Origin: Pseudomonas koreensis
GTDB taxonomy: Bacteria > Pseudomonadota > Gammaproteobacteria > Pseudomonadales > Pseudomonadaceae
DNA: 64,000 bases
Assembly (NCBI RefSeq): GCF_012986595.1
Contig: NZ_JAAQYM010000007.1
Location: 310,001 to 374,000, forward strand
Direction: 5' to 3'
Part shown: piece by piece, positions 49,586 to 58,413 of the stretch
How positions within the stretch are numbered: the first letter of the stretch is position 1
How the letters are laid out: every line of letters starts with the position of its first letter
The notes under the pieces: generated by a model
What the model was told of the DNA's origin: nothing
Database searches by the model: none
Seen by the model: the letters and a program-made list of their open reading frames with translations, nothing else
Translations under genes and position numbers: made by a program

Positions 49586-52500
49586 ACGAGGGCTATGCCG
49601 AGCTGCACTGCCTGTCGAACTTCAGCTTCCAGCGCGGTGCCTCCAGTGCCCTTGAGCTGTTCCAGCGGGCGAAAAAACACGGTTATCAGGCGCTGGCGAT
49701 CACCGACGAGTGCACGCTGGCCGGGATCGTGCGTGCCTGGCAGGCGGCGAAATCGGTTGAACTGCCGCTGATCATCGGCAGCGAAATCCGCATCGACAAC
49801 GGCCCGAAACTGCTGCTGTTGGTGGAGAACCTCGCGGGGTATCAGGCCTTGTGCGGCTTGATCACCCAGGCCCGCCGGCGTACGCAGAAAGGCCAGTACC
49901 AGGTGCTGCGCGAGGATTTCAGCGCGCCGTTGCCGGGGTTGTTCACGCTGTGGGTGCCGGACACTGTGGAGGATGTGGAGGAGGGCCGCTGGCTGAAACA
50001 GACCTTTGGCGAGCGTCTGTTTCTGGCGGTGCAGTTGCATCGCGGGCAGGACGACCAGCGTCGGCTGGCGGCACTGCTGAGTCTGGCGGAGCAGGTGCAG
50101 ATTACCGCTGTCGCCAGCGGTGACGTGCACATGCACGCCCGGGGCCGGCGCGCCCTGCAGGACACCATGACCGCGATCCGCCATCACGTCCCGGTGGCCG
50201 AGGCCGGATTGCGCCTGCACCCCAACGGCGAACGCCATCTGCGCAGCCTCGATGTATTGCGCGAGCTGTATCCGCCGGCGTTGCTCGACGCCTCGGTGCA
50301 ACTGGCCCGGCGCTGCACGTTCGAGCTGGGCGAGTTGCGCTATGAGTATCCGAAAGAACTGGTGCCGCAGGGGCACACCGGCCGTTCCTGGCTGCGCCAG
50401 TTGACTAAAGAGGGCATCGTCTGGCGCTGGAAAAAAGGCGCGCCCTTCAAGGTGCTGAGGCAGATCAACAAGGAACTGAAACTGATCGCCGAACTCGGCT
50501 ACGAAAGCTACTTCCTCACCGTGCACGATGTGGTGCGTTTCGCCCGCGAGCAAAATATTCTCTGTCAGGGCCGGGGTTCGGCGGCCAACTCGGCCGTGTG
50601 TTTCGCCTTGGGCATCACCGAGATCGACCCGGACCGCACCACGCTGCTGTTCGAGCGCTTCATGTCCAAGGAGCGCAACGAGCCGCCGGACATCGACGTG
50701 GATTTCGAACACGAACGCCGCGAAGAAGTCTTGCAATACGTGTTCCGCCGTTATGGCCGGGGGCGGGCGGCGCTGACGGCGGTGGTCAGCACCTACCACG
50801 CCGCCGGTGCGGTGCGCGACGTCGCCAAGGCCTTGGGGCTGCCGCCGGATCAGATCAATGCGCTGGCCGATTGCTGCGGCCACTGGAGCGATGAAACCCC
50901 GCCGCTGGCGCGCTTGCTCGAAGCCGGGTTCGATCCTGACAGCCCGGTGCTGCGCCGGGTGCTGAGCCTGACCGGGCAACTGATCGGCTTTCCCCGGCAC
51001 CTGTCGCAGCACCCCGGTGGTTTCGTGATTTCCGAGCAGCCGCTGGATACGCTGGTGCCAGTGGAAAACGCCGCCATGGCCGAGCGCACGATCATTCAGT
51101 GGGACAAGGACGACCTCGATGCGGTCGGGCTGCTCAAGGTCGATATCCTTGCCCTCGGCATGCTCAGCGCGATCCGTCGCTGCTTCGATCTGCTGCGGCG
51201 TCATCGCCATCTGGATCTGAGCCTGGCGACGATTCCGGCCGAAGACCAACTGACCTACGAAATGATCAGCCGCGCCGACACCATCGGCGTGTTCCAGATC
51301 GAGTCGCGGGCGCAGATGTCGATGCTGCCGCGCCTGAAACCGGCGAAGTTCTACGATCTGGTGATCGAGGTGGCGATCGTCCGCCCGGGGCCGATTCAGG
51401 GCGGGATGGTTCACCCATACCTGCGCCGCCGCAACAAGGAGGAAGAAGAAACCTACCCGTCGCCAGAACTCAAAGTGGTACTGGAGCGTACCCTCGGCGT
51501 GCCGTTGTTTCAGGAACAGGTGATGCAGATCGCTATCGTCGCCGCCGACTACAGCCCCGGCGAGGCCGACCAGTTACGCCGCTCCATGGCCGCGTGGAAA
51601 CGCCACGGCGGGCTGGAACCGCACAAGGAACGTCTCGCCGCCGGCATGAAGAAAAACGGCTACACCCCGGAATTCGCCGCGCAGATCTTCGAGCAGATCA
51701 AGGGTTTTGGCAGCTACGGGTTTCCCGAATCCCACGCCGCCAGTTTTGCTTTGCTGACCTACGCTAGTTGCTGGCTCAAGTGCCACGAACCGGCAGCGTT
51801 CGCCTGTGCGCTGATCAACAGTTGGCCGATGGGTTTCTACAGCCCGGACCAGATCCTTCAGGACGCGCACCGCCATCAGTTGCAGATCCGTCCGGTGGAC
51901 GTGCGCGCCAGCGACTGGGATTGCAGCCTGGAACCGATCAGCGGTGCACAACCGGCGATCCGCATGGGCCTGCGGATGATCAAGGGCTTTCGCGAGGACG
52001 ACGCTCGGCGCATCGAAGCGGCGCGCGCGCGCGGGGCGTTTGCCGATGTCGCCGACCTGGGCGAACGCGCCGCGCTCGACAGTCGGGCGCAGGCGCTGCT
52101 CGCCGATTCCGGGGCGTTGCGCGGCATGGCCGGGCATCGGCATCGCGCACGCTGGGAAGTGGCCGGGGTGCAGAAACAGCTGGGCCTGTTTGCCGGGTTG
52201 CCGAGTCAGGAAGAACCCGATGTGCTGCTGCCCAAACCGAGTGTCGGCGAGGACCTGCACGCCGATTACGCGACGCTCGGCACCACGCTGGGGCCGCATC
52301 CACTGGCGCTGCTGCGTGGCGAACTCAAGGCGCGGCGCTGCCGCAGCTCGCAGGAGTTGCTGGACGTCGAACACGGCCGGCCGGTGAGCATCGCCGGGCT
52401 GGTCACCGGCCGCCAACGACCGGGCACCGCCAGTGGTGTGACCTTCGTCACCCTGGAAGACGAGTTCGGCAACGTCAACGTGGTGGTCTGGCGCGATCTG

Positions 52501-52659
52501 GCCGAGCGTCAGCGCCAGGTGCTGGTCGGCTCGCAACTGCTCAAGGTCGATGGCCGCTGGGAGCGCGAAGGCGAAGTCCGGCATTTGATCGCCGGACGGC
52601 TGAGCGACCTGAGTCCGCTGCTCGACGGTATTCGCGTGCAGAGTCGCGACTTCCATTAA
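49582..52659 (+). CDS. dnaE2: Error-prone DNA polymerase III alpha DnaE2 (ImuC)
   Basis: A 1025-residue C-family polymerase that performs translesion synthesis in the mutasome. The N-terminal PHP domain is visible (YAELHCLSNFSFQRGASSAL, ALAITDECTLAGIVRAW). The palm holds the catalytic aspartates in EPPDIDVDFEHERREEVLQY, preceded by ILCQGRGSAANSAVCFALG. Fingers carry HPYLRRRNKEEEE and GFGSYGFPESHAASFALLTY. An OB domain ends the chain (IAGLVTGRQRPGTASGVTFV). It is shorter than replicative DnaE (about 1170), lacking the C-terminal tau-binding part, as DnaE2 does. It is the last gene of the lexA2-imuA-imuB-dnaE2 operon. Confidence 0.96.
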   Translation: MNEGYAELHCLSNFSFQRGASSALELFQRAKKHGYQALAITDECTLAGIVRAWQAAKSVELPLIIGSEIRIDNGPKLLLLVENLAGYQALCGLITQARRRTQKGQYQVLREDFSAPLPGLFTLWVPDTVEDVEEGRWLKQTFGERLFLAVQLHRGQDDQRRLAALLSLAEQVQITAVASGDVHMHARGRRALQDTMTAIRHHVPVAEAGLRLHPNGERHLRSLDVLRELYPPALLDASVQLARRCTFELGELRYEYPKELVPQGHTGRSWLRQLTKEGIVWRWKKGAPFKVLRQINKELKLIAELGYESYFLTVHDVVRFAREQNILCQGRGSAANSAVCFALGITEIDPDRTTLLFERFMSKERNEPPDIDVDFEHERREEVLQYVFRRYGRGRAALTAVVSTYHAAGAVRDVAKALGLPPDQINALADCCGHWSDETPPLARLLEAGFDPDSPVLRRVLSLTGQLIGFPRHLSQHPGGFVISEQPLDTLVPVENAAMAERTIIQWDKDDLDAVGLLKVDILALGMLSAIRRCFDLLRRHRHLDLSLATIPAEDQLTYEMISRADTIGVFQIESRAQMSMLPRLKPAKFYDLVIEVAIVRPGPIQGGMVHPYLRRRNKEEEETYPSPELKVVLERTLGVPLFQEQVMQIAIVAADYSPGEADQLRRSMAAWKRHGGLEPHKERLAAGMKKNGYTPEFAAQIFEQIKGFGSYGFPESHAASFALLTYASCWLKCHEPAAFACALINSWPMGFYSPDQILQDAHRHQLQIRPVDVRASDWDCSLEPISGAQPAIRMGLRMIKGFREDDARRIEAARARGAFADVADLGERAALDSRAQALLADSGALRGMAGHRHRARWEVAGVQKQLGLFAGLPSQEEPDVLLPKPSVGEDLHADYATLGTTLGPHPLALLRGELKARRCRSSQELLDVEHGRPVSIAGLVTGRQRPGTASGVTFVTLEDEFGNVNVVVWRDLAERQRQVLVGSQLLKVDGRWEREGEVRHLIAGRLSDLSPLLDGIRVQSRDFH

Positions 52660-52668
52660 TACCAATCC

Positions 52669-52757
52669 CCTGTAGGAGCTGCCGCAGGCTGCGATCTTTT
52701 GACTTTGATTTAAAAAAACAAGATCAAAAGATCGCAGCCTGCGGCAGCTCCTACAGG
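52669..52757. repeat. REP/BIME, CTGTAGGAG type
   Basis: CCTGTAGGAGCTGCCGCAGG and GCGGCAGCTCCTACAGG arms, ten bases after the dnaE2 stop. Confidence 0.85.
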
Positions 52758-52924
52758 AAGGGCAGTTCGATCATGGCGGAGCAGTGAGCGGCATGGGCGG
52801 TCAATCCATTGGCGTCAAAAAAAGCCTGTCGCGAATGATGGCACTTTGTCATAATGCCGGCCCTTTTCCGCTCCCCACCGCCTTGCCGTGCCGGGACACA
52901 CCGTTTTTTCAGAAGGAATGCACA

Positions 52925-53617
52925 GTGAGAATGATCTCCCGGATGTTGGTCTCAGGCGTTGCGATTGCCGTGCTCGGCACCCTCGCCAGCTCCCTTGCCG
53001 GCTGCGCCACCGAAAGTTCCCGCGCCCTGCCGGTGGCCAAGGTCGAGAGCGCCACGCAAGTCTGGACCGGTGCTCGCGTGCCGATGGCAGTGGGCAAGTT
53101 CGATAACCGTTCCAGCTACATGCGCGGAATCTTCTCCGATGGCGTCGATCGTCTCGGCGGCCAGGCCAAGACCATCCTGATCACGCACTTGCAGCAGACC
53201 AACCGTTTCTCCGTCCTGGATCGCGACAACATGGGCGAGATCCAGCAGGAAGCCGCCATCAAGGGCCAGACCCAGCGCCTCAAGGGTGCCGATTACGTGG
53301 TCACCGGTGACGTCACCGAGTTCGGCCGCAAAGAAACCGGCGACCATCAACTGTTCGGCATTCTCGGCCGGGGCAAGACCCAGGTCGCCTACGCCAAGGT
53401 CAACCTGAACATCGTCAACATCAGCACCTCCGAAGTGGTGTATTCGACCCAGGGCGCCGGCGAGTACGCCTTGTCCAACCGCGAAATCATCGGCTTCGGC
53501 GGCACCGCTGCGTACGACTCCACGCTCAACGGCAAAGTCCTCGATCTGGCCATGCGCGAGGCGATCAATCGTCTGGTCGATGGCATGAACGCCGGTGCCT
53601 GGAAACCGGGTAACTGA
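52925..53617 (+). CDS. CsgG-like lipoprotein
   Basis: A 230-residue outer-membrane lipoprotein of the CsgG/HfaB family. The lipobox is LAGC near residue 23 to 25 (SLAGCATESS). The domain follows with VPMAVGKFDNRSSYMRGIFS, AKTILITHLQQTNRFSVLDR, GADYVVTGDVTEFGRKETGD and AYAKVNLNIVNISTSEVVYS. It is the first gene of a three-lipoprotein set with DUF4810 and DUF799, an arrangement conserved in many proteobacteria, suggesting a common cell-envelope complex; no curli genes are here. The start is probably the GTG at 52925, six bases after AAGGAA; an ATG at 52931 is the alternative. The frame open from 52784 runs through the REP and is not coding. Confidence 0.88.
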   Translation: MRMISRMLVSGVAIAVLGTLASSLAGCATESSRALPVAKVESATQVWTGARVPMAVGKFDNRSSYMRGIFSDGVDRLGGQAKTILITHLQQTNRFSVLDRDNMGEIQQEAAIKGQTQRLKGADYVVTGDVTEFGRKETGDHQLFGILGRGKTQVAYAKVNLNIVNISTSEVVYSTQGAGEYALSNREIIGFGGTAAYDSTLNGKVLDLAMREAINRLVDGMNAGAWKPGN

Positions 53618-53646
53618 TCGCTATTCATTGCAAGGAGCACTACCCC

Positions 53647-54015
53647 ATGAATCTGACTTTGTCGCGGTCGTTGCTGGCCCTGACGCTGGCCGCCAGCGCC
53701 TTGCTGGCCGGTTGCAGCAGCCCGAAAACCCTGTACCAGTGGGAAGATTATCAACCGCAGGTCTACGAATACTTCAAAGGCGAAGAGCCGAAGGAAGCCC
53801 AGGCCGAAGTGCTGGAGCGTGACCTGCAGAAGATCCGTTCTACCGGCAAGGCCGTGCCGCCGGGCTACCACGCCCACCTGGGCCTGCTGTACCTGAGCAT
53901 GGGCAAGGACGATCAGATGGTGCAGCAGTTCCGCACCGAGAAAGCGCTGTTCCCCGAGTCCGGCCCGTACATGGATTTTCTGCTTAAAAACGCCAAGACC
54001 GGAGACGCCAAATGA
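53647..54015 (+). CDS. DUF4810 lipoprotein
   Basis: A 122-residue lipoprotein with lipobox LLAGC (C22). The mature part is helical with a TPR-like hairpin: LYQWEDYQPQVYEYFKGEEP, VLERDLQKIRSTGKAVPPGY, AHLGLLYLSMGKDDQMVQQF and EKALFPESGPYMDFLLK. Known only as DUF4810; encoded with CsgG-like and DUF799 partners. The start follows AAGGAG (53632-53637) by nine bases. It overlaps the next gene by four bases (ATGA). Confidence 0.92.
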   Translation: MNLTLSRSLLALTLAASALLAGCSSPKTLYQWEDYQPQVYEYFKGEEPKEAQAEVLERDLQKIRSTGKAVPPGYHAHLGLLYLSMGKDDQMVQQFRTEKALFPESGPYMDFLLKNAKTGDAK

Positions 54016-54671
54016 TTTCGCGCACCCTGAAACTGCTGGCCGCCGGTCTGGCCCTGACTGTACTCGGTGGTTGCGTTGCGCCGAAAACCGTCGATTATTC
54101 GGCGTATAAACAGGCGCGCCCGAAGACCATTCTGGTGCTGCCGCCGCTGAACACCTCGCCGGACGTGAAAGCCTCCTACAGCCTGTTGTCGCAAGTGACG
54201 TTTCCACTGGCCGAGGCCGGTTACTACGTGCTGCCGATCACCCTGGTGGACGAGACCTTCCGCCAGAACGGCCTGACCACGCCGGATGACATCCATCAGG
54301 CACCGGCCAACAAGCTCAAGGAAATTTTCGGCGCCGACGCCGCGCTGTACATCACCGTGACCGAGTACGGCACGCGGTACATGGTCATCAGCAGCGAAAC
54401 CGCGGTGACCGCCACCGCGAAACTGGTGGACCTGAAATCCGGCACTACGCTGTGGACCGGTTCGGCACGCGCGTCGAGCGAAGAGGGTGGCAACAACAGT
54501 GGCGGCGGGCTGGTCGGCATGCTGATCACGGCGGCGGTGAAGCAGGTGATCAACAGTTCGACCGATGCCGGCTACCCGATTGCCGGTGTGGCGAGCAATC
54601 GCTTGCTGTCGGCCGGGCAGCACGCAGGCCTGTTGTACGGCCCGCGTTCGCCGAAGTACGGCACTGACTGA
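54012..54671 (+). CDS. DUF799 (GNA1162-like) lipoprotein
   Basis: A 219-residue lipoprotein with lipobox VLGGC (C21). The DUF799 body is clear: PKTILVLPPLNTSPDVKASY, SLLSQVTFPLAEAGYYVLPI, FGADAALYITVTEYGTRYMV, and a Gly-rich loop GGNNSGGGLVGMLITAAVKQ before the C-terminus. Neisserial GNA1162 has this fold, which resembles TolB/CsgG N-terminal domains. It is the third member of the lipoprotein operon, so the three products probably assemble at the outer membrane; function unproven. The gene is followed by a REP. Confidence 0.92.
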   Translation: MISRTLKLLAAGLALTVLGGCVAPKTVDYSAYKQARPKTILVLPPLNTSPDVKASYSLLSQVTFPLAEAGYYVLPITLVDETFRQNGLTTPDDIHQAPANKLKEIFGADAALYITVTEYGTRYMVISSETAVTATAKLVDLKSGTTLWTGSARASSEEGGNNSGGGLVGMLITAAVKQVINSSTDAGYPIAGVASNRLLSAGQHAGLLYGPRSPKYGTD

Positions 54672-54697
54672 TTTAGCAGGTACGACACAAAAACCTT

Positions 54698-54788
54698 TGT
54701 AGGAGTGAGCCTGCTCGCGATAGCGGTGTGTCAGACAACATCAACGTGGCTGATGCACCGCTATCGCGAGCAGGCTCACTCCTACAAG
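54698..54788. repeat. REP, TGAGCCTGCTCGCGA type
   Basis: TTGTAGGAGTGAGCCTGCTC and GAGCAGGCTCACTCCTACAA arms. Confidence 0.85.
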
Positions 54789-54902
54789 GGAATGTGTTAA
54801 TCAGTGTTATTTGGCAGCGGCCAAAACCGCTCGTCCCCACCATCGAAAAATCCCCGGCCTGTGCTGCCCACGCGAGCCTCTCGCTGCCTCAATCCCATTC
54901 AA

Positions 54903-54995
54903 CTTGCGATTCATCCCCTGCATCTCGGCGCCGAAGGCGATATCCTGCGCCACACTTATCTGTGCAAACGGCGCATAACGCTGGAACACCGTGTT
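54903..54995 (-). pseudogene. Relic of an ABC-transporter ATPase gene
   Basis: The minus strand reads TVFQRYAPFAQISVAQDIAF followed by GAEMQGM, which matches the Q-loop region of polyamine/iron-type ABC ATPases (VFQ-YALFPHMTVAxNIAFGLEMQGM). Neither Walker A upstream nor the signature downstream is present, so only about 30 codons survive. It lies in the 349-bp gap between the DUF799 gene and the FCD regulator, together with the REP at 54698-54788. Nothing else is seen in that gap. Confidence 0.5.
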
Positions 54996-55020
54996 TGCCC
55001 GAGGCTAAAGGAGTGTTCGA

Positions 55021-55710
55021 ATGACCGAGAAGAAACTGGAAACCACGGTCGACCGCGTCTACCAAGGGATTTACCTGGCGATCAGCAAGCGTTCACTGCG
55101 TCCGGGGATGAAGCTGGGCGAAGCCTCGCTGGCTGAACTGTTCAATGTCAGTCGCACGTCGGTACGTGCCGCGCTCAAGCAACTGGAAGCCGAGGGGCTG
55201 GTCACCACCGAGCCGAACAAAGGGGCTTCGGTATCGTTGCCCAGCAATGAAGAAATCCGCTCGTTGTTCGAAACCCGGCGCCTGATCGAGATCGGGATCG
55301 TCACCGAACTCTGCCGGCGCAAGGACACCGCCGCCATGCAAGTCCTGCGCGAGCACCTGCTACTGGAAGACGCCGCCCACGCGGCGGGTGACCACGAGCA
55401 ACTGATTTACCTGCTTGGCGAGTTCCACATCAAGCTGGCGCGCAGCCTCAACAACCCGGTGCTGCTCGACTGGTTTCAGAAGCTGATTTCCCGCGCCTCG
55501 CTGTACGTCGCCGCACTGGATGACGACAGCCATGAAGCCTGCCGCGACAACGAGCATCTGCGCCTGATCGAATACATTGAGGCCGGCGATCAGAGCGCCG
55601 CCATCGAGCTGACCTGTACGCATTTGAACGGCATTGAAAAGGCCATTCTGGATGTCGCTGCGAAGATGAAAACTGGCTACCATCCGCTCAAGCACCTGAT
55701 CGGGGTCTAA
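55021..55710 (+). CDS. GntR-family regulator, FadR/FCD type
   Basis: A 229-residue regulator. The N-terminal winged helix is complete (VYQGIYLAISKRSLRPGMKL, GEASLAELFNVSRTSVRAAL, GLVTTEPNKGASVSLPS). The FCD effector domain contains LFETRRLIEIGIVTELCRR, LIYLLGEFHIKLARSLNNPV and DNEHLRLIEYIEAGDQSAAI with His residues placed to bind a metal and a carboxylate ligand. The start follows AAAGGAG by seven bases. It stands alone; the relic of an ABC transporter gene on the opposite strand just upstream suggests it once regulated a divergent transport operon (inference). Confidence 0.92.
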   Translation: MTEKKLETTVDRVYQGIYLAISKRSLRPGMKLGEASLAELFNVSRTSVRAALKQLEAEGLVTTEPNKGASVSLPSNEEIRSLFETRRLIEIGIVTELCRRKDTAAMQVLREHLLLEDAAHAAGDHEQLIYLLGEFHIKLARSLNNPVLLDWFQKLISRASLYVAALDDDSHEACRDNEHLRLIEYIEAGDQSAAIELTCTHLNGIEKAILDVAAKMKTGYHPLKHLIGV

Positions 55711-55843
55711 TCCGGGCCGGGTCTGAAATCGGCTATACCTTCAATGAAACCAAAACGGCCGACGAGGCTCGAAACAGACGGGCGTCGCCTCGTTCCGGCG
55801 GCGCGACGTATCGGGCAAACACCACAGGACACCGAGTCAATCG

Positions 55844-57955
55844 ATGCAGTTTTTATCCGATAGCTACGGTTGTGAGGGCTGGAAAGGCGAGATGGCCGAG
55901 CGCATTTGCGCGTTCGACTGGCGCCAGACTGAACTCGGCCCGCTCGACACCTGGCCTGCCAGCCTGTGCAGCGCCGTGCAACTGATGCTGGCCTCGCCCT
56001 TGCCGATGGTCATGCTCTGGGGCCATGCCGGTTACATGATCTACAACGACGCCTATTCGCGGGTTGCCGGTGGCCGCCATCCGTACCTGTTGGGCGCACC
56101 GGTGGAGCTGGGCTGGCCGGAAGTTGCCGACTTCAACCGGCAGGTGGTCGACACCTGCCTGGCGGGCGGTACCTTGTCCTTCCGCAACAAGGAACTGGTG
56201 CTGCTGCGCAATGGCGTGCCCGAAGACGTCTGGATGGATTTGTATTACAGCCCGGTGCCCGACGATGACGGCGTGCCGGCCGGGGTCTTGGCGATGGTCG
56301 TCGAGACCACCGAGTTCATGCGTTCCGAACGCCTGCGTCAGGCCGCTGAAGATGCCTATCGTGCAGATAACGAGAGGGTGCGTCTGGCACTCAATGCCGG
56401 CGCCTTGCTGGGTTCGTTTGTCTGGGACGTGAAAAATAATATTCTTTCGGCCGACGAGCGTTTTGCCCGAACCTTTTCCTGCCCGCTGGAACAGGACTTG
56501 AGCAACCTGTCGCAGGCCTTCACCGAATCGCGAATCCATCCAGACGATCTGGCCTGGGTTCGAGACCGGGTCAATCATTCGTTGCAGACCGGTGAAGCGT
56601 ATAACGCCGAGTACCGGGTGTTGTGCGCCGATGGCAGCTACCTGTGGGTGCTCGCCAGTGGCGCCTGCGAATATGACGAACACGGCGCGCCGTTCCGTTT
56701 TCCCGGGGTGTTGATCGACATCCATGAACGCAAGATCGCCGAAGAATCCCTGCTCAAATTCACCCGCAACCTTGAACAACGAGTCGCCGATGAAGTGAAT
56801 GCGCGGCTGGCGACCGAAGAGCAATTGCGCCAGTCGCAGAAGCTCGAAGCCATCGGCGGACTCACCGGCGGCGTGGCCCACGACTTCAACAACCTGCTGC
56901 AGGTGATCGCCGGCAACCTGCATTTGCTGGCGCGGCATGAACCGGACAATGCCAACGTGCAACGCCGGGTCAGCGCTTCATTGGCGGCGGTCGAGCGCGG
57001 CGCCAAGCTGTCGTCGCAATTGCTCGCGTTTGCCCGGCGTCAGCCGTTGTCGCCAGCGGTGTGTGATCCGCAACAGATCTTCGATGGCGTCGGTGAATTG
57101 CTCCAGCGCGCGCTGGGCGAAACCATTCAGATTGACGTGCAATTGCCGCAAGACCCGTGGCACATCAACGTCGATCGCAATCAACTGGAAAACGCCATTC
57201 TCAATCTGGCGATCAACGCCCGGGATGCGATGAAGGGCGAGGGCACGATTGTCCTCAGCGCCCTCAACACCCGACTGGACAACACGTTCTGCGCAGGCAA
57301 AGGCATCGTCGCCGGTGACTACGTGCGGGTAGTGGTCAGCGACACCGGCGCCGGCATTCCCCCGCAAATGCTTGAACAGGTGTTCGAGCCGTTCTTCACC
57401 ACCAAGGCTGATGGTCAGGGCACCGGGCTCGGCTTGAGCATGGTGTTCGGCTTCGTCAAACAGAGCGGCGGCCACGTCGAGATCGACAGCACCGTGGGCG
57501 AGGGCACGCGGGTGCAACTGTACTTCCCGCGCAGCCTGCGCCCGGTCATCGATGAGACACCGGGTTTCGACCCGCAGCAGGGCGGCGGCCATGAAACCAT
57601 TCTGGTGGTCGAGGACAACGAAGCGGTGCGCGCCTCGGCCGTGGAGTTGCTACGCGAAGAAGGTTACCGCGTGCTCACCGCCGGCAATGGCGACGTGGCG
57701 ATGCAGATGTTGCTGCAAGGCATCGACGTCGATCTGATTTTCACCGATGTGGTCATGCCAGGGCTGATCAAGAGTTCCGACCTGGCGGCCTGGGCCAAGG
57801 TGCAGACGCCAGCGGTGGCGGTGCTGTTCACCTCCGGGCACACCCGCGACATCATCTCGCGCAACCACCAGTTGAGTCCGGACACGCACTTGCTGAGCAA
57901 ACCGTACGGACCGGAAGCGTTGTTGCAGATGATTCAGTCGGTGCTCAGTGCCTAG
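55844..57955 (+). CDS. Hybrid histidine kinase with PAS domains and receiver
   Basis: A 703-residue soluble sensor. Two PAS-type modules occupy about residues 20-310 (AFDWRQTELGPLDTWPASL, PMVMLWGHAGYMIYNDAYS, and NAGALLGSFVWDVKNN with YNAEYRVLCADGSYLWVLAS). The dimerisation/phosphoacceptor helix is GGVAHDFNNLLQVIAGNL (HDFNN subgroup), followed by an HATPase domain (NAILNLAINARDAM, VSDTGAGIPPQML, GTGLGLSMVFGFV). A C-terminal receiver has the acceptor Asp in LIFTDVVMPGL. No membrane helices, so the signal is intracellular. An alternative start at 55892 has a better Shine-Dalgarno (AAAGG). The last 28 codons and the REP after them are tandemly duplicated downstream. Confidence 0.93.
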   Translation: MQFLSDSYGCEGWKGEMAERICAFDWRQTELGPLDTWPASLCSAVQLMLASPLPMVMLWGHAGYMIYNDAYSRVAGGRHPYLLGAPVELGWPEVADFNRQVVDTCLAGGTLSFRNKELVLLRNGVPEDVWMDLYYSPVPDDDGVPAGVLAMVVETTEFMRSERLRQAAEDAYRADNERVRLALNAGALLGSFVWDVKNNILSADERFARTFSCPLEQDLSNLSQAFTESRIHPDDLAWVRDRVNHSLQTGEAYNAEYRVLCADGSYLWVLASGACEYDEHGAPFRFPGVLIDIHERKIAEESLLKFTRNLEQRVADEVNARLATEEQLRQSQKLEAIGGLTGGVAHDFNNLLQVIAGNLHLLARHEPDNANVQRRVSASLAAVERGAKLSSQLLAFARRQPLSPAVCDPQQIFDGVGELLQRALGETIQIDVQLPQDPWHINVDRNQLENAILNLAINARDAMKGEGTIVLSALNTRLDNTFCAGKGIVAGDYVRVVVSDTGAGIPPQMLEQVFEPFFTTKADGQGTGLGLSMVFGFVKQSGGHVEIDSTVGEGTRVQLYFPRSLRPVIDETPGFDPQQGGGHETILVVEDNEAVRASAVELLREEGYRVLTAGNGDVAMQMLLQGIDVDLIFTDVVMPGLIKSSDLAAWAKVQTPAVAVLFTSGHTRDIISRNHQLSPDTHLLSKPYGPEALLQMIQSVLSA

Positions 57956-57972
57956 CTGGCTAATTCCCAAGT

Positions 57973-58110
57973 CCCTGTGGCGAGGGAGCTTGCTCCCGCT
58001 CGGCTGCGCAGCAGTCGTAAATCCGGGAACCGCGGTTTGTCTGCCGGGTTGATTCGTCCGGGATTGGGGCCGCTTCGCAGCCCAGCGGGAGCAAGCTCCC
58101 TCGCCACAGG
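57973..58110. repeat. REP/BIME, CTGTGGCGAGGG type (unit 1)
   Basis: CCTGTGGCGAGGGAGCTTGC and GCAAGCTCCCTCGCCACAGG arms inside the first duplication unit. Confidence 0.85.
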
Positions 58111-58129
58111 TTTTGTGTTCGGCTCACAT

Positions 58130-58219
58130 CACCAGTTGAGTGCGGACACGCACTTGCTGGGCAAACCGTACGGACCGGAAGCGTTGTTGCAGATGATTCG
58201 CTCGGTGCTCAGTGCTTAG
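58130..58219 (+). pseudogene. Duplicated C-terminal fragment of hybrid kinase gene
   Basis: The sequence encodes QLSADTHLLGKPYGPEALLQ and MIRSVLSA then a stop, matching the last residues of the kinase at 55844-57955 with P-to-A, S-to-G and Q-to-R changes. It has no promoter or start of its own and is a remnant of the tandem duplication. Confidence 0.9.
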
Positions 58220-58236
58220 CTGGCTAATTCCCAAGT

Positions 58237-58374
58237 CCCTGTGGCGAGGGAGCTTGCTCCCGCTCGGCTGCGCAGCAGTCGTAAATCCGGGAACCGCGGT
58301 TTGTCTGCCGGGTTGATTCGTCCGGATTTGGGGCCGCTTCGCAGCCCAGCGGGAGCAAGCTCCCTCGCCACAGG
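58237..58374. repeat. REP/BIME, CTGTGGCGAGGG type (unit 2)
   Basis: Second copy of the REP at 57973-58110, offset by exactly 264 bases and differing by one or two bases in the spacer. Confidence 0.85.
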
Positions 58375-58413
58375 TTTTGTGTTCGATTCACATTTTCCGA
58401 TCAAGGCCCGCCA

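Larger units (their letters stand above)
57866..58393 (+). repeat. 264-bp tandem duplication (kinase 3' end plus REP)
   Basis: Unit 1 (57866-58129) and unit 2 (58130-58393) have a period of 264 and differ at only a few bases. Each contains the final 28-29 codons of the hybrid kinase, the stop, TAGCTGGCTAATTCCCAAGT, and a CTGTGGCGAGGG-type REP. Together they fill the 458-bp gap before the UvrA-like gene. Confidence 0.92.
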
